64,000 nucleotides of DNA from Duganella dendranthematis (GTDB lineage: Bacteria; Pseudomonadota; Gammaproteobacteria; Burkholderiales; Burkholderiaceae_D). A program made the position numbers and the translations under genes. Shown here one piece after another: positions 36,484 to 45,290 of the stretch. Each line of letters opens with the position of its first letter. Position 1 is the first letter of the stretch. The stretch spans positions 6,076,001-6,140,000 of the forward strand of contig NZ_CP051684.1 of NCBI RefSeq assembly GCF_012849375.1, in the 5' to 3' direction. Under the pieces are notes generated by a model. That model had not been told where the DNA came from. It worked only from the letters and a program-made list of their open reading frames with translations, and ran no database searches.

Positions 36484-37515
36484 ATGCACGACCTGACCTT
36501 GGGTGCCCGCGGCAAGGAAGCCAGTATCGCCGTCGACATCAACGCGCGCGGCCAGATGGCCGGCATCCTCGAAGACGAAGACGGCCACCAGCGCGCCATC
36601 CTGTACGACAAGCGCCCAGTCGAGCTGGGCACGCTGGGCGGCCGCGAGGGTTTCACCCGAGGCATCAACGCCAACGGCGACGTGGTCGGCACGGCACAGA
36701 ACGCCAGCGGCTACTGGCGCGCCTTCATGGTCCGTCACGGCGAGCGGATGCAGGATGTCGGCACGCTGGGCGGCAACAGCAGCTACGGTGCCGCCATCAA
36801 CAACGACGGCCAGGTGGCCGGTTTCTCCGATACCAGCGACGGCTATTACCGCGCCTTCGTCAGCACACCCGGCGGCGAACCGCTCGACCTCGGCACGCTG
36901 GGCGGCAGGATCAGCTACGCGGCCGGCATCAATAGCCAGGGCACCGTGGTCGGCACGGCCGCGCTGGCCAATGGCTACCGCCACGCCTTCCTGGCCGCGC
37001 CGGGCGGCAGCATGCAGGATCTCGGCACCCTGGGCGGACGGGTCAGCAGCGCCAGCGCCATCAGCGACAACGGCGTGGTGGTGGGCGCGTCGGAGACGCC
37101 AGACCGCCGCTGGCACGCCTTCATGTGGAACAAGGGCAAGATGGTCGACCTGGGCGCGCTGATCGGCTACGGCGACAGCTACGCCACCGCCGTCAACAAT
37201 GCCGGCCATGTGGTCGGCAGCATCCGCGTCGGCGACGAACGCCGTTCCTTCGTCTACCGCGACGGCAAGATGACGGTGCATCGCGGCGGCTACGGCCTGT
37301 ATCTGGTCAACGCCATCAACGACCAGGAGCTGGTCATCGGTGCCTACAGTGTCGGCAACAAGTTTAACGCCGCCACCATGGTTTCCAGCCAGCCGGCGGT
37401 GGCCACGCACGGCGGGCAGGATTTATTGGGCCTGATCGCCCTGGTGTTGGTGGGGGCTGTCGGCGTGGTCGTCTACCGGCGCCGCTACTACGGCATTGCC
37501 CTGCCGGCCATGTAG
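36484..37515 (+). CDS. HAF-repeat protein with C-terminal membrane anchor
   Basis: 343 residues made mostly of HAF-type repeats (DLGTLGGRISYAAGIN, VGTLGGNSSYGAAIN and others, about seven), a beta-propeller-like extracellular repeat. It ends with a membrane helix and basic stretch (LLGLIALVLVGAVGVVVY then RRR), a layout like C-terminal sorting signals, though no PEP motif is present. ATG 36484 follows AAGGAGAC and an in-frame TAA lies just upstream, so the absence of an N-terminal signal peptide is real for this frame. Export is therefore uncertain. It stands alone between the immunity array and the PEP-CTERM gene. Confidence 0.82.
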   Translation: MHDLTLGARGKEASIAVDINARGQMAGILEDEDGHQRAILYDKRPVELGTLGGREGFTRGINANGDVVGTAQNASGYWRAFMVRHGERMQDVGTLGGNSSYGAAINNDGQVAGFSDTSDGYYRAFVSTPGGEPLDLGTLGGRISYAAGINSQGTVVGTAALANGYRHAFLAAPGGSMQDLGTLGGRVSSASAISDNGVVVGASETPDRRWHAFMWNKGKMVDLGALIGYGDSYATAVNNAGHVVGSIRVGDERRSFVYRDGKMTVHRGGYGLYLVNAINDQELVIGAYSVGNKFNAATMVSSQPAVATHGGQDLLGLIALVLVGAVGVVVYRRRYYGIALPAM

Positions 37516-37593
37516 CACGTTTGTGCGACAGACAAGCGTGCGCCTCCATGGGATAGTGCTGAATACACAATTTCCATATCAGGGAGACACTAC

Positions 37594-38112
37594 ATGCACA
37601 CCATGCTACGACACTTCGCCGCTGCCAGCATCCTGCTGGCGGCAGCGACGGCGGCCCACGCCACTACGTACGAGTTTTCGTATCATTTCCTGAACGGCGA
37701 GGTAGTCAGCGGAAAATTGGACGGCGCCGCCAGCGGTAATCTGGTCGAACACATTAGCAATGTCACGTTCAGCATCAATGGGACTGCCGTCGCCGGTCTG
37801 ATCAATTCGCAAAACAGCACGTTCTCGGGCAACGCGGTGTTTTCCTTTGACGGCCTGGCGAATAATTTCCTGCTGTTTGACCGCAGCTTCCAGAACGTGT
37901 TGTTGTCCGGCCCCGTCAATGGCGCCACCGCCACCAACGTCATCAATTACTCTACTCCGCGCGGGGCTTACGCAGAAGGTCCGGGTGTCGAAGCATACTC
38001 GGCCAGCCGCTGGAGCCTGACCAGTGCGGTGCCGGAGCCTGCGACCTACGCGATGCTGCTGGGTGGCCTGGCGCTGGTCGGCACGGTTGCCCGGCGGCGC
38101 CGGGCGCGCTAG
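37594..38112 (+). CDS. PEP-CTERM sorting-domain exported protein
   Basis: 172 residues: signal peptide (AASILLAAATAAHA), a beta-rich secreted body and a C-terminal PEP-CTERM signal (VPEPATYAMLLGGLALVG then ARRRRAR). Such proteins are processed by exosortase and sent to the surface or matrix, often in exopolysaccharide producers; no exosortase gene is in the window. AGGGAGAC precedes the ATG. Its stop shares a CTAG palindrome with the convergent DUF3857 gene. Confidence 0.9.
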   Translation: MHTMLRHFAAASILLAAATAAHATTYEFSYHFLNGEVVSGKLDGAASGNLVEHISNVTFSINGTAVAGLINSQNSTFSGNAVFSFDGLANNFLLFDRSFQNVLLSGPVNGATATNVINYSTPRGAYAEGPGVEAYSASRWSLTSAVPEPATYAMLLGGLALVGTVARRRRAR

Positions 38113-40493
38113 GCGATCAGCGACACCAGCCTGGCCAGCACCGCGCCGATGGCGCACCAGCCCAGTAGCGGCAACATCTCGCGCTGGAAGAAGTACAGCG
38201 CCTTCGGCACGCGACGGTCGCGCGCGCGATACAGTCGCAGCGCCAGCGGATAGGCGACGTGATTGGCCGGCACCGTCGGCACAATGCGCAGCAGATAGCG
38301 GACCAGCAAGGCCAGCAGCGCCATGGTCACCCCCGGCATGACCTTGACCAGCTCGGGCGCCATCCAGCATCCCACGCCCAGGCCTGCGGCCAGCACCGCC
38401 GCCAGCAGCAGCCGCCGGTTGACTTCGGCGTGCGCCGGCGGCGCTTGTTGCATGCGCTGCGCCAGCACCGCTAATGTCACCAGCATGAGCACCGCCACCA
38501 CCGGCACCAGCCAGCCGCGCCGCACCGGCTGCGTCGTTTCCGATTTCTCGCTGGCCGCGCCGGCATCCGGGCTGCTGTACAGGCTGTAGCCGACGGCGTC
38601 CCGCGCCTGCTTCAGATGGGCCGCATAGTTGCCCATGTCGCCCGGCTCGATGGCGTCGCGCAGCGCCTTGTAGTGGGCGGCGATGAGCACGCTCTTGCAG
38701 TCGGCGCCCTTGGTGACCTTGTAGGAAAACTCAAACGCCGGGTCACGCACGGTGGTCTCGCTGGTCTTGATGTTCCATGCGTACGGCAGGCGCACTTCGG
38801 TCACTTCGATAATTTCGCGCGGATATTCCTGCCGCAGCGGCGCGTTGCGGCTGATGGCTTCCGGGGCCTTCAGCGGCTCCTCGATTTCCGACGATTCCAC
38901 CTGTGCCTGGCTGCGGCTGTGCTTGTCGTCGCGCACCCAGAAACGCGGAATGCGATAGGACTCCAGCGTGGTCAATTCATTCAGCGCCTCGTCGTCCTTG
39001 ATATCCATGCCGCCGCTGGCGTGGATGCCTTCGTAGCGGCGCGCGTAGAAATTCTGGTACTGCGTCTCCATGTCGCTGCGGGTGTAGCGCAGCTGGCGGC
39101 GCAGGTTGTCGGCGCGCTCGCCCTGCACCGTGGTGTGGATGGTGTAGTTCACCGGCTGGTCGACGCCCGCCGTGGAATCGAACACCGCGCGGATGGTCTT
39201 GAGGCTGCCGGTGGAAAGCGCCATGCGGCTCAGCGCCGTACTGCCCGGCTCCAGTACCAGCGCGTAGCCGTAGTCCGGCTGGTACAGATGCGCCAGTTCT
39301 CCCTGCTGCATGCTGCGGGTCGGATCCAGCCAGTAGACCTGGCCGTCGATGCGCGCCCGCACCAGCACATGGTTGAAGGCCAGCGGCGTCGGCGCCCAAT
39401 TGGCGACATCCCTGGTAATTTCGGTATTCACCAGCGCCGGCGCGGCGTCGATATCCAGCGCGCGTAGCATGGTGACGGTCAGCAGTGTCTTGTCCTTGCA
39501 GTCGCCGAAGCGGCGCTGGTAGACCTTGTCCGGCGCGGTCGGCGCGTGCGAGCCCGGACCGACTTCGATGCCGAGGTAGCGCACGTCGCGCTGCACCAGC
39601 TGCAATACCGCTGCCGCACGGCCAGCGGCGCTGCTGTACTCGCGTCTGATGCGGGCGATTTCGTCGTGCAATGCCGGTCCGGGCGCGCGCGGCGTCTGGT
39701 ACAGCGGCAGCGACCATTGCACCACCGACGCCCAGTCGTCGAACTCGGTCCACTGCACCGCCGCATACGGGTTGAACCATTCCGGCGCGCCCTTGTCGAC
39801 CTTGGTAGCGGCGATATTCTGCGCATCCCAGCGGTAATCACGATAGCCGTCCGCTTCGCTGACCACCGGTTGCAGCTTGCTGTTGTGCGTGACCAGCCGC
39901 AGCGGCCGGCTGGATGGGATCAGCAGGCGCGCGAATGCACGGTCCACCGGCACCGACCAGGACATATCGACGCGGCTGGTAACCTTACCCTGGAACACCG
40001 GATTGCTGCCGTCCAGGCTGAAGGCATACTCGACGATGTCGCCGATGCGCACATCGTCCAGCAGCACGCTGGCGGTCTTGCTGCCGTCGTAGACCAGGTA
40101 GTCCAGTTCGGTCTCGCGCTGCAGCAGCTGGACCTTGGCGCCGGGCAGTTTGGGAATCACCTTGCCGGCGCGGATCAGGTTGATGGCGTGCAGCGTCAGG
40201 CGCTGGTAGGTCGGATCGAAATTGATGCTGAGATTGGCGAGCTTCTCGACGCCGCCGCCATCCAGCGCCTTGCTGGCCACGTGGACGTAGGTGACTTTGC
40301 CGCGCTGGTCGACCCGCGTTTGCATGTCGCGCAGCAGATAGGCGACGCTGCCGCGCTGCGGTTGCCAGGTCGGCGGCGTGGCTGGCTCGGCCGCCAGCGG
40401 CACCACCCAGGCCGGCGCCGCACCGGTTTTATACGCTTGTGCGCCAGCGGCGCACGTCCATAACAAGCCCAGCAGCAGCCACACAACACGCAT
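38109..40493 (-). CDS. DUF3857/transglutaminase-like periplasmic protein
   Basis: 794 residues: signal peptide (VVWLLLGLLWTCAAGAQA), a DUF3857 beta domain (about residues 50-260) and a transglutaminase-like domain with the triad Cys in RRFGDCKDKT, His in AFNHVLVRAR and Asp in YWLDPTRS. Near the end come membrane segments (VPVVAVLMLVTLAVLA; RLLLAAVLAAGLGVGC and more) that tether it to the membrane. ATG 40493 gives the signal peptide; the open frame upstream overlaps the next gene. It follows the zinc-ribbon gene on the same strand and overlaps nothing upstream, so it may be the last gene of the zinc-ribbon block. A peptidase or protein-crosslinking role is family inference. Confidence 0.85.
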   Translation of the reverse strand: MRVVWLLLGLLWTCAAGAQAYKTGAAPAWVVPLAAEPATPPTWQPQRGSVAYLLRDMQTRVDQRGKVTYVHVASKALDGGGVEKLANLSINFDPTYQRLTLHAINLIRAGKVIPKLPGAKVQLLQRETELDYLVYDGSKTASVLLDDVRIGDIVEYAFSLDGSNPVFQGKVTSRVDMSWSVPVDRAFARLLIPSSRPLRLVTHNSKLQPVVSEADGYRDYRWDAQNIAATKVDKGAPEWFNPYAAVQWTEFDDWASVVQWSLPLYQTPRAPGPALHDEIARIRREYSSAAGRAAAVLQLVQRDVRYLGIEVGPGSHAPTAPDKVYQRRFGDCKDKTLLTVTMLRALDIDAAPALVNTEITRDVANWAPTPLAFNHVLVRARIDGQVYWLDPTRSMQQGELAHLYQPDYGYALVLEPGSTALSRMALSTGSLKTIRAVFDSTAGVDQPVNYTIHTTVQGERADNLRRQLRYTRSDMETQYQNFYARRYEGIHASGGMDIKDDEALNELTTLESYRIPRFWVRDDKHSRSQAQVESSEIEEPLKAPEAISRNAPLRQEYPREIIEVTEVRLPYAWNIKTSETTVRDPAFEFSYKVTKGADCKSVLIAAHYKALRDAIEPGDMGNYAAHLKQARDAVGYSLYSSPDAGAASEKSETTQPVRRGWLVPVVAVLMLVTLAVLAQRMQQAPPAHAEVNRRLLLAAVLAAGLGVGCWMAPELVKVMPGVTMALLALLVRYLLRIVPTVPANHVAYPLALRLYRARDRRVPKALYFFQREMLPLLGWCAIGAVLARLVSLIA

Positions 40494-40579
40494 GGAGTAA
40501 CCCGGTGAGAAATTAAACCGCCACTGCTGGTGCGGCGTCGCGCCGCCGGCCAGCACCTTGTTGCGCAACGGCGGCAAAG

Positions 40580-42337
40580 TCAGGCCGCCGTGCCGCAGTC
40601 CGTGCAAAAACGGGCGTCGCTTTCCATGCCTGCGCCACACTGCCTGCACATTGGCAGCACCGGCATGACCACCGGTGCGGGCCGGTGCCCGCCCAGCAAT
40701 TCTACCGCGTCCACGGCCGCCTGGCCGGCGACGACCTTGCCGATCAGCGCCATGTTGTGCGCCCGCTCCAGATCCTGCTGCGACGATGGCGCCACGATCG
40801 AGGCGCGGGTTTCGCCAAAGCCCTTGAGCATCTGCGCCAGTTCATTGGCCAGCGCCGGCACGCCCCGCATGCCGACCAGCTGCCGGTACTCATCCTTGCC
40901 AAAAATAACTGTATCAATCTCCGACACCCAAACCCGCATGGTCATCGACTCGATATTGATGACATTTTTGCTGCTTTGCACCTGCGACGTCACTTGGTTA
41001 CCGATGTGCATCTGGGCCGACTCGTAGCTGCCGTTGATATCCACCCAGATCAGCTCGGAAACAAAATCGAAGCGTCCCCACAGCACATGCGCGGCACGCA
41101 GGCAGAACACGCCGACCGCGAACTGGCTGACCGCAAACGCCATGGTGCCGGCCACCGGTTCGGCCTGTAGAATATGCTGGCTGACCAGCATCGCGGCAAT
41201 GGTGCCGGCCACCACGCAGGCAAGGCCCAGCGCCGTCAGGCAGGTCAGCCAGAAGAACCGCGGGCTGGACACCGCATGGCCGAGGCCCTCGGCGACCCGG
41301 TCGGCTTGCGGACGCGGCTGGGTTTCCTCAAACATCTCGGCGGCAAATTGGCCCTGGCGGCCGTCGACCTGGGGCGAACGGCGCGTGTAGCGGCGATTCG
41401 GAATGTTGCTGTACCAGCGCGTCATCAGGATGCGGTCCAGCTCTTCGATCAGCTTGTTCGGATGGGCGTTCATGGTCACCGTTTCCATGACCCGCGCCGA
41501 ACCGACGGCGGCTGGCGCGGCGCGCAGCTGGTTTTTCAGCGCCATGCCAAACACGGCGCAACTCAGCAACGCACACACCAGCCCGACAAACACCACGCCA
41601 TTGATCGACAGCTGGCCCAGCGGCGGCAGATGGCCGGCCACCATGCCCAACAGCACCGGCCCCAGCACAGCGAGCAGCACCAGCACGATCAGGCTGCCCT
41701 TGCCCACCTGCTCGTCGCCATTGACGCCACGGCTACCGGCCATCGGCTGCATGATCTGGACGAACGCGAACAGCCCGTAGACCAGCCCGATCCAGCCGGC
41801 GGCGCCACTCTGGCCAAACGCCAGCCAGCACACCAGGAAACTCGCCAGCGTGGCGGCCAGCGCCAGGAAATTGTAAAACTGGCTTTGCGCCGCCTGCCGG
41901 ATCACGCGCGGCGCGAAAATCAGCGCCGGCATCATCGAATACAGCAAGCCATTCAGCGCGCCCTTGGGCTCGGGATAGCTGATGGCGTTCTGGCGCAGCG
42001 TCTCTTTGTAATGCTTGGCGCCATTGCTGTCGCCATCCACGTCGGCCGCCACCACCGGCGCCAGGCTGGCGGGACGATTGCGGCCAAAGAAATAGCGCAA
42101 CTGCACGAACGCGCGCGCCAGAAACCAGAACCCCAGTCCCATCAGCAACACCGCAATGCCGATGACTTTCAGCGCGGCCAGGTCGGCGCCGAGCGCGATG
42201 CGTTCGCGCACCGCCACCAGGGTGCCGATGCCGCCCAGCGTCAGTAGTCCGCCAGCGGCCAGCCAGGCCATATTTTCGATCTTGTACGGGTTGGGAAACT
42301 CGAACAGTTTACTTTCAGGATTGAATTCGTAGCTCAT
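40580..42337 (-). CDS. Polytopic membrane protein with C-terminal zinc ribbon
   Basis: 585 residues. At least eight hydrophobic segments (for example LAAGGLLTLGGIGTLVAV, LIVLVLLAVLGPVLLGMV, LACVVAGTIAAMLVS) with a cytoplasmic region between, and a C-terminal double CxxC ribbon (CRQCGAGMESDARFCTDCG). No named family recognised. It lies 3 bases from the next zinc-ribbon gene and 86 bases from the DUF3857 gene, all on the minus strand. The shared ribbon suggests assembly with its neighbours through one metal-binding module. Confidence 0.72.
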   Translation of the reverse strand: MSYEFNPESKLFEFPNPYKIENMAWLAAGGLLTLGGIGTLVAVRERIALGADLAALKVIGIAVLLMGLGFWFLARAFVQLRYFFGRNRPASLAPVVAADVDGDSNGAKHYKETLRQNAISYPEPKGALNGLLYSMMPALIFAPRVIRQAAQSQFYNFLALAATLASFLVCWLAFGQSGAAGWIGLVYGLFAFVQIMQPMAGSRGVNGDEQVGKGSLIVLVLLAVLGPVLLGMVAGHLPPLGQLSINGVVFVGLVCALLSCAVFGMALKNQLRAAPAAVGSARVMETVTMNAHPNKLIEELDRILMTRWYSNIPNRRYTRRSPQVDGRQGQFAAEMFEETQPRPQADRVAEGLGHAVSSPRFFWLTCLTALGLACVVAGTIAAMLVSQHILQAEPVAGTMAFAVSQFAVGVFCLRAAHVLWGRFDFVSELIWVDINGSYESAQMHIGNQVTSQVQSSKNVINIESMTMRVWVSEIDTVIFGKDEYRQLVGMRGVPALANELAQMLKGFGETRASIVAPSSQQDLERAHNMALIGKVVAGQAAVDAVELLGGHRPAPVVMPVLPMCRQCGAGMESDARFCTDCGTAA

Positions 42338-42340
42338 GTT

Positions 42341-43408
42341 TTACTCTTTAACACGTTCCAGCAGCAGGGAGTCGTTGCCGGCGAGGATGCTGATGTGGTC
42401 GTCGTCCTGGATGGTGAAGACGTCGCTGGCGTTGCGTTGGGTGTAGCGGACGACTACGGTATCGCCCTTCACCTCGTAGGTCACGGGTTCATTCGGGCGC
42501 CCTACCGAAGCCTGATCGGCAGCAAAGCTGATCACGCCATTGTGCAGCCACGAGATCGTGGTAATGCGCCATTTGCCGATCAACGGATTGCCGGTGCGGA
42601 ACCAGCCTTTCACACGCTGCAGCAACGATGGCTGCGGCGCCATCGCGCCACGTCCGGCCGCGCGCATGCTGGCCACGTCGGGGTCGTCGGTGGTCATGAT
42701 CCATTTACCGTCGCGCAGCACCATGACCGCCGCATGGTCTTCGTCGAGCGACAGGGCGCGCGCCGCGCGTGCGGCCAGCTTGCCCGTCAGCCAGGCTTCG
42801 GGCTGCTTGAATTCGTAACGGAACAAGGCCACCTGCTGTGTCCCCGATTGGCCGTGGCCGAGCTGTACAGTTTTTATCCGCAAGCCCTGTGCCACGCACA
42901 GCCTGCCATTTTGCACGGCGCGCGTTCCCGCCTCGGTGCGGCTGTAGCGGTAAGTTTCCAGCGACATGAAGCCGCCACCGCCCTGCACCGCCGGCGGCTG
43001 GTACAGGCCGGCGGCCACCAGTTCGTCCATCAAGCCGCGCCGGCCCGACTCAAAGCTGTTAAGCACCACCGGTTCACCGTTGAGCTGGAGACCACCGACG
43101 CACAGCAGCTTGGCCGCTGCGGCAGGACTGGTGGCGTAATAATGATCGATGGCTTGGCTGAACAGCTCCGGCGTCGCCTGCTCGTCGGCCAACAGATAGG
43201 CCGCCACCCCGCCGGCCAACAGCACCGCCGTCACCGAAGCGCCGGCGATGGCCAGGCGCTTGCTGTTGCGGCCGGTTGACGCGGGCGACAAGGTGACCGC
43301 CTGGACTGCGGCAGCTTGTGCTACCGGCTTGAATGCTGCGCCGCAATCTTCGCAGAAGCGTGCATCGTCATCGGCCGGCGTACCGCATTGCGTGCAAAAA
43401 CGTGTCAT
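42341..43408 (-). CDS. Zinc-ribbon single-pass membrane protein with periplasmic domain
   Basis: 355 residues: N-terminal double CxxC ribbon (FCTQCGTPADDDARFCEDCG, residues 4-23), a membrane helix (LAIAGASVTAVLLAGGVAAYLL, about 53-74) and a large periplasmic part. The final 75 residues (GKWRITTISWLHNGVISFAA ... YEVKGDTVVVRY) look like a small lipocalin- or DUF-type beta fold. ATG 43408 is chosen because it begins the ribbon; the extra codons upstream overlap the next gene. 3 bases from the following gene, so translationally linked. Function unknown. Confidence 0.72.
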   Translation of the reverse strand: MTRFCTQCGTPADDDARFCEDCGAAFKPVAQAAAVQAVTLSPASTGRNSKRLAIAGASVTAVLLAGGVAAYLLADEQATPELFSQAIDHYYATSPAAAAKLLCVGGLQLNGEPVVLNSFESGRRGLMDELVAAGLYQPPAVQGGGGFMSLETYRYSRTEAGTRAVQNGRLCVAQGLRIKTVQLGHGQSGTQQVALFRYEFKQPEAWLTGKLAARAARALSLDEDHAAVMVLRDGKWIMTTDDPDVASMRAAGRGAMAPQPSLLQRVKGWFRTGNPLIGKWRITTISWLHNGVISFAADQASVGRPNEPVTYEVKGDTVVVRYTQRNASDVFTIQDDDHISILAGNDSLLLERVKE

Positions 43409-43416
43409 TGCCGTTC

Positions 43417-44562
43417 CTAGTCGTTTTTCTTGCCGCACTCGCCGCAAAACACGTCGTCCGCCGCCAACGGCGCATGACAGGCGAAGCAGCTACGCTGTGC
43501 CGCCGGGACTGGGGCCGGCTCCGCTGCCGCCGGGGTATCCGCCCGCTGCGCCGAGGCTTTGGCGGCCTGCATCTGTGCGTTGGCACGGTCCTTGGCTTCC
43601 TTGGCCAGTCGCTTGGCATCGTCCATGCGGGCGCGGATTTCTTCTTCCGCCTGCCCGAAGTGCAGGCCTTCGATGGTTTGCAGATACACCAGGCAGATGC
43701 CGTTGATGTACGTCAGGCCGGGAACAATGCCGCCCACCATCAGCAGCAGGCCGCTGGCAAACGCCACCGCGCCGCCATACGACTGGCCGTCGCCGTAGCC
43801 GCCATACCCCATGCCGCCCATGCCGCCGCCCATCATCGTACTTTGCAGGGCTTGCACCACGCCGCCAAACGGATTGATGCCCACCGCAGCCGACAGCCCG
43901 GCCGTGGTCATGTAGCCCGAATACAGCACCAGCGAAACCACGCCGGCCAGCACGAACACCAGTAGGCTAAGGATCACCAGGTTGATGATCACGGGAGCCA
44001 GGCGCTGGCGCATGATGACCAGCAGCCGCGCGGTAGTCTGCCAGACGGTGTTGCCTTCCCATACCGCCGGCGCCGCCAGCGGCAAGGCCACGTACAGCAT
44101 TCCGGCGATGAGCGTGCCGATCAGCACCGTCAGTGCCGGGAATGCAATTGCATACAGCAGGCTGCCGATACCGGGGATCTTGCAGCACAGCAGGATCAGC
44201 GTGGCACCGATGCTGACCACGATCACGAGGAGCAGCATCATCAGTGCCACACCCAGCAGACGGTGCACGGTAAAGACGGCCTGGGTGAAGGCGTCGACGA
44301 TGCCGACTGGCTGCTGCTGCGCCTGGCGCATCAGCAGGATGCCGACCGCCGAGTAGCCGGACAGCGCCACCACCAGCGTGAGCAGGCCGCCGGCGGCGCC
44401 GAGCAGGAAGCTGGCCTTGGTCAGCGCGATACTCAGAAATACGCTGAGCAGAATGGCCAGGCCGGCCAGGCCGGTCGCGGCCAGTGCCCGCCAGTTGGTG
44501 ACGGCTTCGGCCGCGCGCAGCAGCCCGTACGATGGCGTGACGCCATTTGCAGTGGAAGTCAT
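43417..44562 (-). CDS. Polytopic membrane protein with C-terminal zinc ribbon (second)
   Basis: 381 residues with about six membrane helices, a Gly/Met/Tyr-rich loop (MMGGGMGGMGYGGYGDGQ), a charged amphipathic stretch (EEEIRARMDDAKRLAKEAKD) predicted to be coiled coil, and a C-terminal ribbon CFACHAPLAADDVFCGECG. No family recognised. Its layout mirrors the 585-residue protein (membrane part first, ribbon last). 8 bases from the next gene in the same operon. Confidence 0.72.
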   Translation of the reverse strand: MTSTANGVTPSYGLLRAAEAVTNWRALAATGLAGLAILLSVFLSIALTKASFLLGAAGGLLTLVVALSGYSAVGILLMRQAQQQPVGIVDAFTQAVFTVHRLLGVALMMLLLVIVVSIGATLILLCCKIPGIGSLLYAIAFPALTVLIGTLIAGMLYVALPLAAPAVWEGNTVWQTTARLLVIMRQRLAPVIINLVILSLLVFVLAGVVSLVLYSGYMTTAGLSAAVGINPFGGVVQALQSTMMGGGMGGMGYGGYGDGQSYGGAVAFASGLLLMVGGIVPGLTYINGICLVYLQTIEGLHFGQAEEEIRARMDDAKRLAKEAKDRANAQMQAAKASAQRADTPAAAEPAPVPAAQRSCFACHAPLAADDVFCGECGKKND

Positions 44563-44586
44563 GAAGTGTCCCAGGTAAAAATCAGG

Positions 44587-45276
44587 TTAGCGAGCGGCGA
44601 CGGCCATGTGCGGCGACGGCAGGTCGAGCGCGGCGACCTGGACGCTGCTTTCGTGGACGCTGGCGGGCTTGCCGTTCAGGAAGATCTGGGTCTTGAATTT
44701 ATACATGCCCTGCGGCGCGCCGTCCGGCAAGCGCAGGGTGAAGGTGTTTTCGTATTCGCCGCTACCGGTGCTGTCGTTGACTTTTTTCTCGCCACGCTTG
44801 AATTCCTCGCCGCTCGGGGCGTAGACCACCAGTTGTTCCTTCACCTCGGTGACCGGATCGCGCACGCCGGAAATGGCGCGGATGCTCGATTGCACGCGGA
44901 TGGCGTCACCGGCCTTGGCCACACCGTTGGGCGTGACCGACATGGTGTAGGCGTCGATTTTCGCGGTTTGCGGCAGCTGGTTGCGGTTGCTGCTGCGATA
45001 TTGCTCGTCCACAGTGGCCGACGATTTGGTCTGGCGCGAGGCGATTTCCACCACGGCGCAAGCCGCCAAGCCTACCGCCGCGCCTTTGACTGCCGCGCCC
45101 TTGCCGCCGACCATCACCCCCAGCAGCGCGCCGCCCACGCCAAAGGCGGCGCAACGCAGTGCGGTGTCGCTGTTGACGCTGCCGCTCTGGCCGCCCTGTC
45201 CGCCAGGCGCGGCACAACCGGCCAGCACCAGGGAGGTGATGCACACGGCCAGAATGGATTTTTTGAAGTTGATCAT
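44587..45276 (-). CDS. Lipoprotein of the zinc-ribbon operon
   Basis: 229 residues with a lipoprotein signal (lipobox LVLAGC, Cys near residue 21), a Gly-rich glycine-zipper-like hydrophobic stretch (GVGGALLGVMVGGKGAAVKG) and a C-terminal beta-sandwich-like domain (YENTFTLRLPDGAPQGMYKF). An AAAGGAC ribosome site precedes it. Glycine-zipper lipoproteins sit in the outer or inner membrane and may oligomerise. Between two zinc-ribbon genes on one strand, so it likely belongs to the same assembly. Confidence 0.72.
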   Translation of the reverse strand: MINFKKSILAVCITSLVLAGCAAPGGQGGQSGSVNSDTALRCAAFGVGGALLGVMVGGKGAAVKGAAVGLAACAVVEIASRQTKSSATVDEQYRSSNRNQLPQTAKIDAYTMSVTPNGVAKAGDAIRVQSSIRAISGVRDPVTEVKEQLVVYAPSGEEFKRGEKKVNDSTGSGEYENTFTLRLPDGAPQGMYKFKTQIFLNGKPASVHESSVQVAALDLPSPHMAVAAR

Positions 45277-45290
45277 GATGTGTCCTTTCG

